64,000 bases of DNA from Jiella flava. GTDB taxonomy: Bacteria; Pseudomonadota; Alphaproteobacteria; Rhizobiales; Rhizobiaceae. Under the pieces are notes generated by a model. That model saw only the letters and a list, made by a program, of their open reading frames with translations. It did no database searches and had not been told where the DNA came from. Position numbers and translations under genes: made by a program. Shown here piece by piece: positions 40,816-48,701 of this stretch. The stretch's first letter is position 1. Each line of letters opens with the position of its first letter. The stretch lies in NCBI RefSeq assembly GCF_017349315.1, contig NZ_JAFMPP010000011.1, forward strand, positions 79,919-143,918, read 5' to 3'.

Positions 40816-41763
40816 CTACCAGCGCTTCAGCCAGTCTTCGTCGGTGGGGATTTTTTCCGCGCTGGTGGCCGCAAGACCGGCGCTGGCGGAGACATCGGGA
40901 AGGGAGGTTGAAGCGAGGCTGGCGCTGCCCGATGCCCGGTCGGCGGATTCGTCGCTGACGAGAACGCGGCCGCTGCGGCCACCGTCTACGGCTGCGGTCG
41001 CCGTCTGGCGCGAGCGGAACATGCCGAGGAACGGGCTTTTCGCCGGAATGCGGGGCGCGGCGGTCTCGCTCGGGCGGTCGCTCGGCACCGGCGTGGCGGC
41101 GGCGATCTCCGTTTGAGCCTCGCCATAAGCCATCGCCGTGGTCGTCGCTGGGCGCGCCGCGGTCGGATGGGTCTCGGCCATGCGCATGGCGCTGATTGCG
41201 TCGGGTGCGTCGTCGGCCGCGCGCACTTCGGCCTGAGTGGTCATCCGCAAGCCCGGATTGAGACGACGTGAGACTTTTTCATAGAAGGCGTTGCCGCCGG
41301 CGATCGCCATGTAGTTCATGTTGCGATAGGCGAAATTCATGCCGGCGGTGTGGAAGTATTTTGCGTCGGCGACGCCTTTGTGCCGGGCGCCTTTCAGCAC
41401 CTTGTAGGCGGTCTGCATGGCGAGATCTTTGCCCGCCTCCATCTGCCGGGTCATCACCCCCGGCGCGAACTGGCTGGGCTGGCCGACTACGGAACACACG
41501 TCATTGGGATAGTTCGGCGAAGCCACCCGGTTCATCACCACGGTGCCGACCGCCAGCATGCCGTCTTCGCTGGTCCGATTGGATTCGAAATACATCGCTC
41601 GCGCCAGGCACTCCTGGGCCGGGCCGAGATTCTCCGCGGCGGCGACGTCGACGGCCTTGAAGGCTTCGTCGGCTCCGGGCGCCCCGACGCAGCCGGCAAG
41701 CGGCAGGACGAGGACGGTGAGCAGGCCGAGCTGGCGATATGTAACGGCGTGTTTCATCATCAT
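40816..41763 (-). CDS. SleB-type cell wall hydrolase lipoprotein
   Basis: 315 residues. The N-terminus reads LLTVLVLPLAGC, a lipobox with Cys ready for lipidation. The SleB/hydrolase_2 domain covers about residues 50-165, with CLARAMYFESNRTSEDGM and the catalytic-type Glu in YFES, and VVMNRVASPNYPNDVCSVV. The C-terminal 130 residues are low-complexity and Ala/Thr-rich. It would cleave peptidoglycan from an outer- or inner-membrane anchor. Three ATG codons in a row (41763, 41760, 41757) make the start ambiguous by two residues. Confidence 0.83.
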   Translation of the reverse strand: MMMKHAVTYRQLGLLTVLVLPLAGCVGAPGADEAFKAVDVAAAENLGPAQECLARAMYFESNRTSEDGMLAVGTVVMNRVASPNYPNDVCSVVGQPSQFAPGVMTRQMEAGKDLAMQTAYKVLKGARHKGVADAKYFHTAGMNFAYRNMNYMAIAGGNAFYEKVSRRLNPGLRMTTQAEVRAADDAPDAISAMRMAETHPTAARPATTTAMAYGEAQTEIAAATPVPSDRPSETAAPRIPAKSPFLGMFRSRQTATAAVDGGRSGRVLVSDESADRASGSASLASTSLPDVSASAGLAATSAEKIPTDEDWLKRW

Positions 41764-42114
41764 GACAAACCCGTGATGACAGATTCGGGCAGCAAGTCGA
41801 CCGCTTGGGGCCATTTTTTCAGATCGGCTGGAAACTGTTGCCGCAAAGCCATAGGGCGCGTCGCTTCAAATGGCGGCAAAACGGCTGGATTCGAGGGGAT
41901 TTAGATGGATTTTGCCCGGTTTCGGCGCACGAGTGGCCGCCATCCGATCTTGCGTGGCTGCCTAAAAATCAATCGTCCTTGCGTAAGGTCTGGGCAAGCC
42001 TCGCGGCGCGGCGGCGACCCCGTCGCTCCAGCCGGGGCGCTGTGAACTGCGGCGTCGGCGTTTCCGCCGGCAGTGCGGGCCTGGCACGCTTCTTGATTCG
42101 GAGTGTGGCGTGCG

Positions 42115-42223
42115 GTGCGTCTAGGGTTCCGGCGTCCTTTTAAGGGATGTGACTGGTCCGAGAGACGCACTCCCCGTGAGTTGCGGGGAGACACGGCGGG
42201 CCAAAATCCCGGGAGAACGCCGC
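42115..42223 (+). promoter_or_regulatory. Guanidine-I (ykkC) riboswitch
   Basis: Conserved blocks of the guanidine-I aptamer appear in order: CTAGGGTTCCGG at 42121, GACTGGTCCGAGAGA at 42151, ACACGGCGGG at 42191 and CCCGGGAGA at 42208. The P1 helix is GTGCGTC (42115-42121) with GACGCAC (42164-42170), and P2 is TCCCCG with CGGGGA. A further hairpin, ACGGCCC with GGGCCGT, follows at 42224-42248 and may be the expression platform. This class turns genes on when guanidine is bound. It leads directly into the ABC transporter/guanidinase operon. Confidence 0.95.
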
Positions 42224-42322
42224 ACGGCCCCGCGTGAAAGCGGGCCGTCTCCCGGTCCTCTTCGCGCGATGACACCTGATCCAAGGCCGATCCCGGCCGT
42301 CGCGACGAAAAGGACGATGCCC

Positions 42323-43402
42323 ATGCGAATGCTCACCGCCGCCCTCGCCATCATCGCCACCTGTCTGCTGGGGGTGCCCGGCGCGGTTCCTGGCGCCCAG
42401 GCCGCGCCGAAGAAGGATTTTTCCGTCTGCTGGTCGATCTATGCGGGCTGGATGCCCTGGGGTTACATGCAGGATTCCGGCATCTTGAAGAAGTGGGCGG
42501 ACAAATACGGCCTTTCGATCAAGGCGGTACAGATCAACGATTACGTGGAATCGATCAACCAATACACCGCCGGTCAGTATGACGGCTGCGCCATGACCAA
42601 TATGGATGCGCTGTCGATTCCGGCCGGTGGCGGCGTCGATTCCACCGCTCTGATCGTCGGCGACTATTCCAACGGCAATGACGGCGTCATCCTGAAGGGT
42701 CAAGGCAAGAGCGCGCTGAAGGACATCGTCGGCCAGAAGGTCAATCTCGTCGAGTTCTCGGTCTCCCATTACCTGCTCGCTCGGGCGCTGCAGTCGATCG
42801 GCAAGAGCGAGCGGGATGTGACCGTCGTCAACACCTCCGACGCCGACATGGTCGCTGCCTATCAGACCCCGGACGTGACCTCGGTCGTCACCTGGAACCC
42901 GCTGCTGTCGACGATTGCGGCGACGCCCAACGCCAACGAGGTGTTCAATTCGTCGGAGGTTCCCGGCGAGATCCTCGATCTGATGGTGGTCAATACCCAG
43001 ACCCTGAAGGACAATCCCGATTTCGGCAAGGCGCTGACCGGGGCCTGGTACGAGATGATGCGGCTGATGCAGTCCAAGACGCCCGAAGGCAAGGCGGCGC
43101 TCGAGGCCATGGCCAAGGCGTCGGGCACCGATCTGAAGGGCTACGAGGCGCAGCTCTCGACGACGGCGATGTTCTACGATCCGAAGAAGGCGGTCGCTTT
43201 CACCAAGGGCGACACGCTGTCGAAGACCATGACCTTCGTTGCCAACTTCCTGTTCGACCACGGCATTCTCGGCCAGGGCGCGCCGAGCGCCGATTTCGTC
43301 GGCATCGCCTATCCCGGCGGCAAAACCACCGGCGATACCGGCAATCTCAAGCTGCGCTACGACCCGACCTACATGGAGATGGCGGCCGAGAAGCAGCTGT
43401 GA
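42323..43402 (+). CDS. Guanidine ABC transporter, substrate-binding protein (predicted)
   Basis: 359 residues with the signal peptide MLTAALAIIATCLLGVPGAV ending near AQA. The mature protein is of the NitT/TauT/SsuA periplasmic type: WSIYAGWMPWGYMQDSGIL, YTAGQYDGCAMTNMDAL and SVVTWNPLLSTI. Guanidine as substrate is inferred from the riboswitch upstream and the hydrolase downstream, a known arrangement. The start could be ATG 42317 or 42323; AAAAGGA at 42308 spaces better with the second. Confidence 0.88.
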   Translation: MRMLTAALAIIATCLLGVPGAVPGAQAAPKKDFSVCWSIYAGWMPWGYMQDSGILKKWADKYGLSIKAVQINDYVESINQYTAGQYDGCAMTNMDALSIPAGGGVDSTALIVGDYSNGNDGVILKGQGKSALKDIVGQKVNLVEFSVSHYLLARALQSIGKSERDVTVVNTSDADMVAAYQTPDVTSVVTWNPLLSTIAATPNANEVFNSSEVPGEILDLMVVNTQTLKDNPDFGKALTGAWYEMMRLMQSKTPEGKAALEAMAKASGTDLKGYEAQLSTTAMFYDPKKAVAFTKGDTLSKTMTFVANFLFDHGILGQGAPSADFVGIAYPGGKTTGDTGNLKLRYDPTYMEMAAEKQL

Positions 43403-43418
43403 GCCGGGGCGGTTCGTC

Positions 43419-44240
43419 ATGCGGCTGATCAATCGATATCCCTCGCGGGCGATGCGGGCAGCGCTCGGTGCGCTGCCCTTCGCCGGGCTTCTCGGCGCCT
43501 ATGCGGTGGCCAGCGCCATTCGCCTCGCCGAAAACCCGCGCGACAAGCTGCTGCCATCGCTGTCGGCGATGGGCCAAGCGATGTATCAGATGGGCTTCGT
43601 GCCCGACCGGCGCACCGGCGATCTCTTGCTCTGGTCCGATACCTTTGCCAGCCTGGAGCGGCTGGCGATCGGCATCGCGATCGCAGCCAGCCTTGCCATC
43701 GTGTTCGGCGCGATCATCGGCATCCTGCCGATCGGCCGGGCGCTGTTCTCGCCCTTCGTCGCAGCCTTTTCGCTGATCCCACCGATCACCATCCTGCCGA
43801 TCCTGTTCATCGTTCTGGGGCTCGGCGAGGCGGCGAAGATCGGGCTTGTCGCGATCGGCACGGCGCCGTTGATGATCCGCAGCCTCGCGCAAGGCGTGCT
43901 CGACATTCCGCGCGAGGAAATCGTCAAGGCCGAGACGCTCGGCGCGTCCACCTGGCAGATCGCGACGCGCGTCGTCTTTCCGCAACTCTGGCCGAAGCTG
44001 ATCACCGCCATCCGCCTCGGTCTCGTGCCGGCCTGGATCTTTCTCATCTCCGCTGAGGCGATCGCGGCGACGGAGGGCCTTGGCTATCGCATCTTCCTGG
44101 TGCGCCGCTATCTCGCGATGGATGTGATCCTGCCCTATGTCGTCTGGATCACCCTGCTCGCCTATCTGATCGACCGGCTGCTCGCCGGCATGTCGCGCCG
44201 GCTGTTCGCCTGGGCGCATCTGTCGGGAGAGGCGCTATGA
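43419..44240 (+). CDS. Guanidine ABC transporter, permease (predicted)
   Basis: 273 residues with about six membrane helices. The cytoplasmic EAA-type loop that docks on the ATPase reads EIVKAETLGASTWQIATRVV. It is the NitT/TauT-type permease of the operon, starting 16 bases after the binding protein and overlapping the ATPase gene by 4 bases. ATG at 43419; a longer upstream frame lies inside the previous gene and has no homology. Confidence 0.88.
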   Translation: MRLINRYPSRAMRAALGALPFAGLLGAYAVASAIRLAENPRDKLLPSLSAMGQAMYQMGFVPDRRTGDLLLWSDTFASLERLAIGIAIAASLAIVFGAIIGILPIGRALFSPFVAAFSLIPPITILPILFIVLGLGEAAKIGLVAIGTAPLMIRSLAQGVLDIPREEIVKAETLGASTWQIATRVVFPQLWPKLITAIRLGLVPAWIFLISAEAIAATEGLGYRIFLVRRYLAMDVILPYVVWITLLAYLIDRLLAGMSRRLFAWAHLSGEAL

Positions 44241-45064
44241 CCTTCCTCACCGCACAACGGATCGGCGTCAGCTACGGCGATGTGCCGATCCTCGAGCGGG
44301 TCGACCTTCGCGTCGAGGAGGGCGCGCTGGTGACGATCGTCGGGGCGTCAGGCTGCGGCAAGTCGACCTTCCTGCGCATTCTGCTCGGCCAGGAGCGGGC
44401 GACAAGCGGAACAATCGCGATCAACGGCGTCCCGATCGCCGCCGAGCCCGACGCCGGCCGCGGGATCGTGTTTCAAAGATATTCGGTGTTTCCGCATCTG
44501 ACGGTGCTCGGCAATCTGATGCTGCCGGCGGAATTCGAAGGCTCGCGCGTTCTTGGCCGGCTGTTCGGCAGGCGCCGCCGGGCGGCCCGTGAGGCGGCCG
44601 AAGCGATGATGGACAAGATCGGCTTGGACCATGCCCGCGACCGCTATCCCGCGCAGCTCTCCGGCGGCATGCAGCAGCGTCTCGCCATCGGCCAGGCGCT
44701 GCTCAAGCGGCCGCGGGTCCTGTTGCTCGACGAGCCCTTCGGCGCCCTCGATCCGGGCACCCGGCGCGATATGCAGGCGATGCTGATCGATCTGTGGCGC
44801 GAAACCGGGATGACCGTTTTCATGGTCACCCATGACATCCAGGAAGCCTTTCATCTCGGCACCCGGCTGCTGGTCTTCGACAAGATCCGCCATGATCCGC
44901 AATTTCCGGCCGCCTACGGCGCTACCATCACCTACGACATCCCGCTGCGCGGCCAACACATGTCGCCGGACGCAGGCGCCTTTCGCCTCGATGCCGAGCC
45001 CGCCGTGACCAATGCCGGCAATCCTTTTCTTTCGAGAGCAACGAGCGAGGAGACCCAACCATGA
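44237..45064 (+). CDS. Guanidine ABC transporter, ATP-binding protein (predicted)
   Basis: 275 residues. Walker A is GASGCGKST, the signature is LSGGMQQRL, Walker B is VLLLDEPFGALD and the switch His is in MVTHDIQEA. The C-terminal 60 residues form an extension typical of the nitrate/taurine-type family. It overlaps its neighbours on both sides by ATGA, so all three transporter genes and the hydrolase are translationally coupled. Confidence 0.9.
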   Translation: MTFLTAQRIGVSYGDVPILERVDLRVEEGALVTIVGASGCGKSTFLRILLGQERATSGTIAINGVPIAAEPDAGRGIVFQRYSVFPHLTVLGNLMLPAEFEGSRVLGRLFGRRRRAAREAAEAMMDKIGLDHARDRYPAQLSGGMQQRLAIGQALLKRPRVLLLDEPFGALDPGTRRDMQAMLIDLWRETGMTVFMVTHDIQEAFHLGTRLLVFDKIRHDPQFPAAYGATITYDIPLRGQHMSPDAGAFRLDAEPAVTNAGNPFLSRATSEETQP

Positions 45065-46281
45065 GCACCGATATCCGCTTCGAGCGCCCGGCCCGTGCCA
45101 GCCGCAAGGCCGGCCATTTCACCAGAGGGGGGCGCCAAAACGCCCATCACCCGAATTTCGATGCCAAGGAAACCCGCGGCTGGAAAGCGCTGGAGGCCGA
45201 GGACAAGCTCTCCGGGGACGGCTGGAAGCGCGAGGTGAAATGGGCCCTCGATATGGGCCTTCCGGGCGCCGACTCGATCACCGACAAGTCGATCCCGACC
45301 TTTGCCCGGGGCGAGCTGCCGCATTTTGCCGGCATCAACACCTTCCTCAAGGCGCCCTATGTCGAAAATGTACGCGATGTCGGCCGATATGACGCCGCGG
45401 TCCTCGGCATTCCCTTCGATTCCGGCACCACCTATCGGCCCGGCACCCGATTTGGCCCGCAAGGGATCCGCCGCATCTCGGCGCTCTATACCACCTATAA
45501 TTACGAGCTCGGCGTCGATCTCAGGGAGCAGATGACGCTGTGCGACGCCGGCGACGTCTTCACCATTCCCGGCAATCTGGAAAAGAGTTTCGATCAGATC
45601 TCGCGGGGCGTCTCGCACGTCTTTTCCTCCGGCGCCCTGCCGATCATGCTCGGCGGCGATCACTCGATCGGCTTTCCTTGTGTGCGCGGCATTGCCGAAT
45701 GCACCTCGAAGCGCATCGGCATTATCCATTTCGACCGGCATATCGACATCCAGGAGAAGGATCTCGACGAGCGCATGCACACGACGCCCTGGTTCTGGGC
45801 GACCAATCTGCCGAACGTGCCGGCGGTCAATCTGGTGCAACTCGGCATCGGCGGCTGGCAGGTGCCGCGCCCCGGCGCGAAGGAGGCGTTCCGCCGCCAG
45901 ACCAATGTTCTGACGATTGAGGACATCGAGGATTACGGCCTCGAAAAGACCGCTGAAATCGCCCTGGAACTCGCCTGGAAGGATGCCGATGCGGTCTATA
46001 TCTCCTTCGATGTCGACAGTCTGGATTGTGGTTTCGTGCCGGGCACCGGCTGGCCCGAGCCCGGCGGTTTTCTGCCGCGCGAGGCGCTGAAAATCCTCGG
46101 CCTCGTCTGCGCGCCGGGCATTTGCGGCCTGGAAGTGGTGGAAGTCTCGCCGCCCTACGATACCTCCGACATCACCGCGCTGATGGGCGTCAGGGTCTGC
46201 GTCGAGGCACTCGGCTCGATGTGCGCCCACGGCACGATGGGCAAGCATAAGGCGATCATCGACAAGCCGGTCAGCTTCTGA
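45061..46281 (+). CDS. Ureohydrolase of the guanidinase (guanidine hydrolase) type
   Basis: 406 residues of the arginase/agmatinase superfamily with a long N-terminal extension of about 110 residues. The binuclear metal site is visible: GGDHS at 198-202, HFDRHID at 223-229 and SFDVDSLD at 315-322. The Ala of the usual DAH is Arg, and the usual DP is Asp-Cys, both differing from agmatinase. The long N-terminus and HFDRHID agree with what is known of nickel-dependent guanidine hydrolases. Together with the guanidine-I riboswitch this makes guanidine to urea plus ammonia the best call. Coupled to the ATPase gene by ATGA. Confidence 0.85.
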   Translation: MSTDIRFERPARASRKAGHFTRGGRQNAHHPNFDAKETRGWKALEAEDKLSGDGWKREVKWALDMGLPGADSITDKSIPTFARGELPHFAGINTFLKAPYVENVRDVGRYDAAVLGIPFDSGTTYRPGTRFGPQGIRRISALYTTYNYELGVDLREQMTLCDAGDVFTIPGNLEKSFDQISRGVSHVFSSGALPIMLGGDHSIGFPCVRGIAECTSKRIGIIHFDRHIDIQEKDLDERMHTTPWFWATNLPNVPAVNLVQLGIGGWQVPRPGAKEAFRRQTNVLTIEDIEDYGLEKTAEIALELAWKDADAVYISFDVDSLDCGFVPGTGWPEPGGFLPREALKILGLVCAPGICGLEVVEVSPPYDTSDITALMGVRVCVEALGSMCAHGTMGKHKAIIDKPVSF

Positions 46282-46328
46282 GCGCGGCGATCGGCCGATC
46301 CATCAGCCACCAGAGCCAGGAGGGCGCC

Positions 46329-46811
46329 ATGCATCGCGGCGACAGCGACCACTTCCATCCCTATGACGTCTCGGCGGGCCATGGCTATGGCCATGCGCCG
46401 GGCCACAATCACCAGGGCACCGCGCAGTGGCAGGTGCCGCACAAAAGCGACCATGGCGACGCGGCGGGCGATCCGGATCATCATCACGAGCCCGATCTCG
46501 ACCTCGTCGAGACGGCGTTCGTCGACGGTTTTCAGACGGCCCCTGATCCGACCAGCTTCCTGCGTCTGGCAGGAATTCCCTTCGAGGCGCGGCTTGCCGA
46601 CGGCACCGAGCTGAAGCTCCTGCGCGTTGCCCAGGAGCGGCGGATCGATATCGGCTCACTTTCGCCCCATCTCGGTGGCCACTCGTTTCGCTACGATCCC
46701 CTGCCGGCGCAAATGGTCTCCAGGCGCGACCGTCTGGTCTTCGTTTATTTCGACGGCATCGGCACCCGACCCTATAGGTTCGAAGACGCCCGGGCGCTCG
46801 GCGGGCGGTGA
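46329..46811 (+). CDS. Histidine-rich protein of unknown function at the end of the guanidine operon
   Basis: 160 residues from ATG 46329 with a strong GGAGG site and 47 bases after the guanidinase gene. The first 53 residues hold 12 histidines (HFHPYD, GHGYGHAPGHNHQG, DHHHEPD). Residues about 70-155 form a compact, more ordinary domain (FLRLAGIPFEARLADGTELK, RLVFVYFDGIGTRPYRF). No signal peptide or membrane helix is seen. I do not recognise the family. A histidine tail next to a predicted nickel hydrolase suggests metal binding or delivery; this is inference. No hypA or hypB homologue lies in the window. Confidence 0.75.
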   Translation: MHRGDSDHFHPYDVSAGHGYGHAPGHNHQGTAQWQVPHKSDHGDAAGDPDHHHEPDLDLVETAFVDGFQTAPDPTSFLRLAGIPFEARLADGTELKLLRVAQERRIDIGSLSPHLGGHSFRYDPLPAQMVSRRDRLVFVYFDGIGTRPYRFEDARALGGR

Positions 46812-46837
46812 GGCGCGCGCGTTTTGTCCCGACCAAC

Positions 46838-46866
46838 GCGGACCGTGCTTCCACTTTGCGGTCCGC
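46838..46866 (+). terminator. Hairpin after the guanidine operon
   Basis: GCGGACCG pairs exactly with CGGTCCGC around a 13-base loop, 26 bases after the last stop. The T-run only comes nine bases later (CTGTTTT), so it may be a weak terminator or an RNA-end stabiliser. Confidence 0.45.
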
Positions 46867-47013
46867 GCCAGGACTGTTTTGACGTGGGCAACACGATCTC
46901 CGCATTGACGATCGCAACTAAGCGTTTCAGAGTTTTTGGGATGATGGTTTGCGATGGTCGTTCATTTTGATTTGCATGCAGACACTGCAATGCGAAACCG
47001 GAAAAGAGAAGCG

Positions 47014-47217
47014 ATGCCTGCGAAGCCGATTGTGATCCTTCCCAAACATGGCACATCGGGTGTTGGGGGACTGAGGATGCCGGATGGCACATCGGCGCTG
47101 GTCGTCGATGCCACAGCCCATCGAAAAGGGCTCGAGGCCGCCGACAAAAAACTCAACGACATTCTGAAAACCGCAAGGCTGAAGGGCGGGCAGGGTGGAA
47201 GCAGACACGGCGGCTGA
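47014..47217 (+). CDS. Small hypothetical protein, first gene of an unknown pair
   Basis: 67 residues from ATG 47014 (AGAGAAG upstream). It begins PAKPIVILPKHGTSGVGGLR and ends in a Lys- and Gly-rich tail (ARLKGGQGGSRHGG). No signal peptide or helix. I do not recognise it. It overlaps the next gene by 23 bases, so the two are probably coupled. A longer frame upstream is open but unsupported. Confidence 0.5.
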   Translation: MPAKPIVILPKHGTSGVGGLRMPDGTSALVVDATAHRKGLEAADKKLNDILKTARLKGGQGGSRHGG

Positions 47218-47686
47218 GTCCGGCGCATCAGTCGAGGTAGGCTATAACAGCGTCTTCGAGCGGCTCGTCGACGCGGCAGAAGGCGATGCCGCGACGCTGG
47301 TCGGGCTTGTCGCTTACGGGCTCTATAAGATCGGCAAGCGGGAATGGGCCTTGTCGGTCCGCCAAGCGTCGGGGCATCCTCCGACGCGCGAAGATCTCGC
47401 CGCCTATGCTCAGGCCCAGACGCAAACCGTCTTGGACAGCTATCGCTCCAAGGCCAACGAGATCGTGGCGTCCTACGCGACGGCTGTGCTTGAAAGCGAG
47501 CGACCGAATGTCTTGGCCGAAGCGATCCGGGGCAGCTTTATGCGGTCGTTTTGGCCGTCTTTCGCCGCGTCAGTGGCGTTCGCGGCCATTCTCAGCTTGA
47601 TCGTGGTGATCGCCGCGATCAACGGCTTCGGCATCCCGATCGAGTGGCCTGCCCATCACCGCGTGGCGCCGCCGGTTCAGCGATAA
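47195..47686 (+). CDS. Hypothetical protein with one C-terminal membrane helix
   Basis: 163 residues from GTG 47195 with GGGCGGGCAGG before it. Residues 1-60 are soluble and acidic; VGLVAYGLYKIGKREWAL is followed by a helical, possibly coiled segment (AAYAQAQTQTVLDSYRSKAN), then one hydrophobic helix near residues 118-150 (ASVAFAAILSLIVVIAAI) and a short periplasmic or cytoplasmic tail. I do not recognise the family. It looks like a tail-anchored membrane protein that works with the small protein encoded before it. Confidence 0.55.
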   Translation: MEADTAAESGASVEVGYNSVFERLVDAAEGDAATLVGLVAYGLYKIGKREWALSVRQASGHPPTREDLAAYAQAQTQTVLDSYRSKANEIVASYATAVLESERPNVLAEAIRGSFMRSFWPSFAASVAFAAILSLIVVIAAINGFGIPIEWPAHHRVAPPVQR

Positions 47687-47722
47687 ACGAACAGGATCAC
47701 GCTGTTGTTTTTGTCGCGACCG

Positions 47723-48637
47723 CTACGCCTCTCCATACTCGCCCATCAACGCTGCCAAACCCTCTTTATAAGTCGGATAACGAAATTCGTAGCCGGCTTG
47801 CTTCAGCTTGTCGTTCCGCACCCTCTTGTTCTCGCCGTAGAAGCTGCGGGCCATGGGGGAGAGATCGGCGGTGGCAAAATCGGTCTCGCCCGGCGGTTCC
47901 GCGCCGACCAGCTGGGCGGCGTGGAGCACCACATCCTGGGGGGCGGCGGGTTCGTCGTCGGTGACGTTGTAGATTCCGCCGAGGCGCTGTTCGGCGAGCC
48001 GTTTCGTCGCCCCGGCGATATCGGCGACATGGATGCGGTTGAACACCTGGCCGGGCTTGACCAAGCGCTTGGCTGTGCCGTTTTTCAGGTTGACGAAGCC
48101 GTTGCGCCCTGGTCCGTAGATTCCCGACAGGCGCAAGATCGCCACCGGCACGCCGCGCGTCTCACCCAGCGCGATCCAAGCGTTTTCGGCCTCGACACGG
48201 GCTTTCGAACGTTCGGATTTCGGATCGACGGGCGTCTCCTCGTCGATCCAGGCGCCGGCGTGGTCGCCATAGACGCCGATGGTCGAGAGATAGCCGATCC
48301 ATTCGAGATTGGGGCTGCCATGGGCGATTTCGTCGAAATACCAGCGCAGCACCGGATCGCCGGCGCTTGCGTTGGCGCCGCCGACATTTGCGCCAGCGGG
48401 CGCCGCGTGGCCGGGCGGCGCCGAGACGAGGATGTGGGTAGCGCGATAGAGTGCCCCGGCGATGCCCTCGCCCGGACGCTCGCCGTCAAAGACCAGCGGC
48501 GTCAGCCCGTGGGCGGCGACCGACAGCGCCTTGTCCTTCGAGCGTACGGTCACGGCCTCGACCGTCACCTGATCGCGATCGAGGCTGTCGACGAAATGGG
48601 CGGCGGAGTAGCCGTAGCCAAAGACGAAGAGATGCAT
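47723..48637 (-). CDS. NAD-dependent epimerase/dehydratase-family (extended SDR) protein
   Basis: 304 residues. The start LFVFGYGYSAAHFVDSL is a shortened Rossmann glycine loop. STIGVYGDHAG holds the Tyr-like catalytic region, and ILRLSGIYGPGRN and FNRIHVADIAGA are typical of the NAD(P)-dependent oxidoreductases next to queG in rhizobia. The substrate is unknown. ATG at 48637. It is 64 bases downstream of queG in the same direction and probably shares its transcript. Confidence 0.8.
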   Translation of the reverse strand: MHLFVFGYGYSAAHFVDSLDRDQVTVEAVTVRSKDKALSVAAHGLTPLVFDGERPGEGIAGALYRATHILVSAPPGHAAPAGANVGGANASAGDPVLRWYFDEIAHGSPNLEWIGYLSTIGVYGDHAGAWIDEETPVDPKSERSKARVEAENAWIALGETRGVPVAILRLSGIYGPGRNGFVNLKNGTAKRLVKPGQVFNRIHVADIAGATKRLAEQRLGGIYNVTDDEPAAPQDVVLHAAQLVGAEPPGETDFATADLSPMARSFYGENKRVRNDKLKQAGYEFRYPTYKEGLAALMGEYGEA

Positions 48638-48701
48638 GGACGGGGCGTTTCCTTTCGTGATGGTCGCGCCGGCACGGCAGTGGGACGGATGGGCCGACCG
48701 C

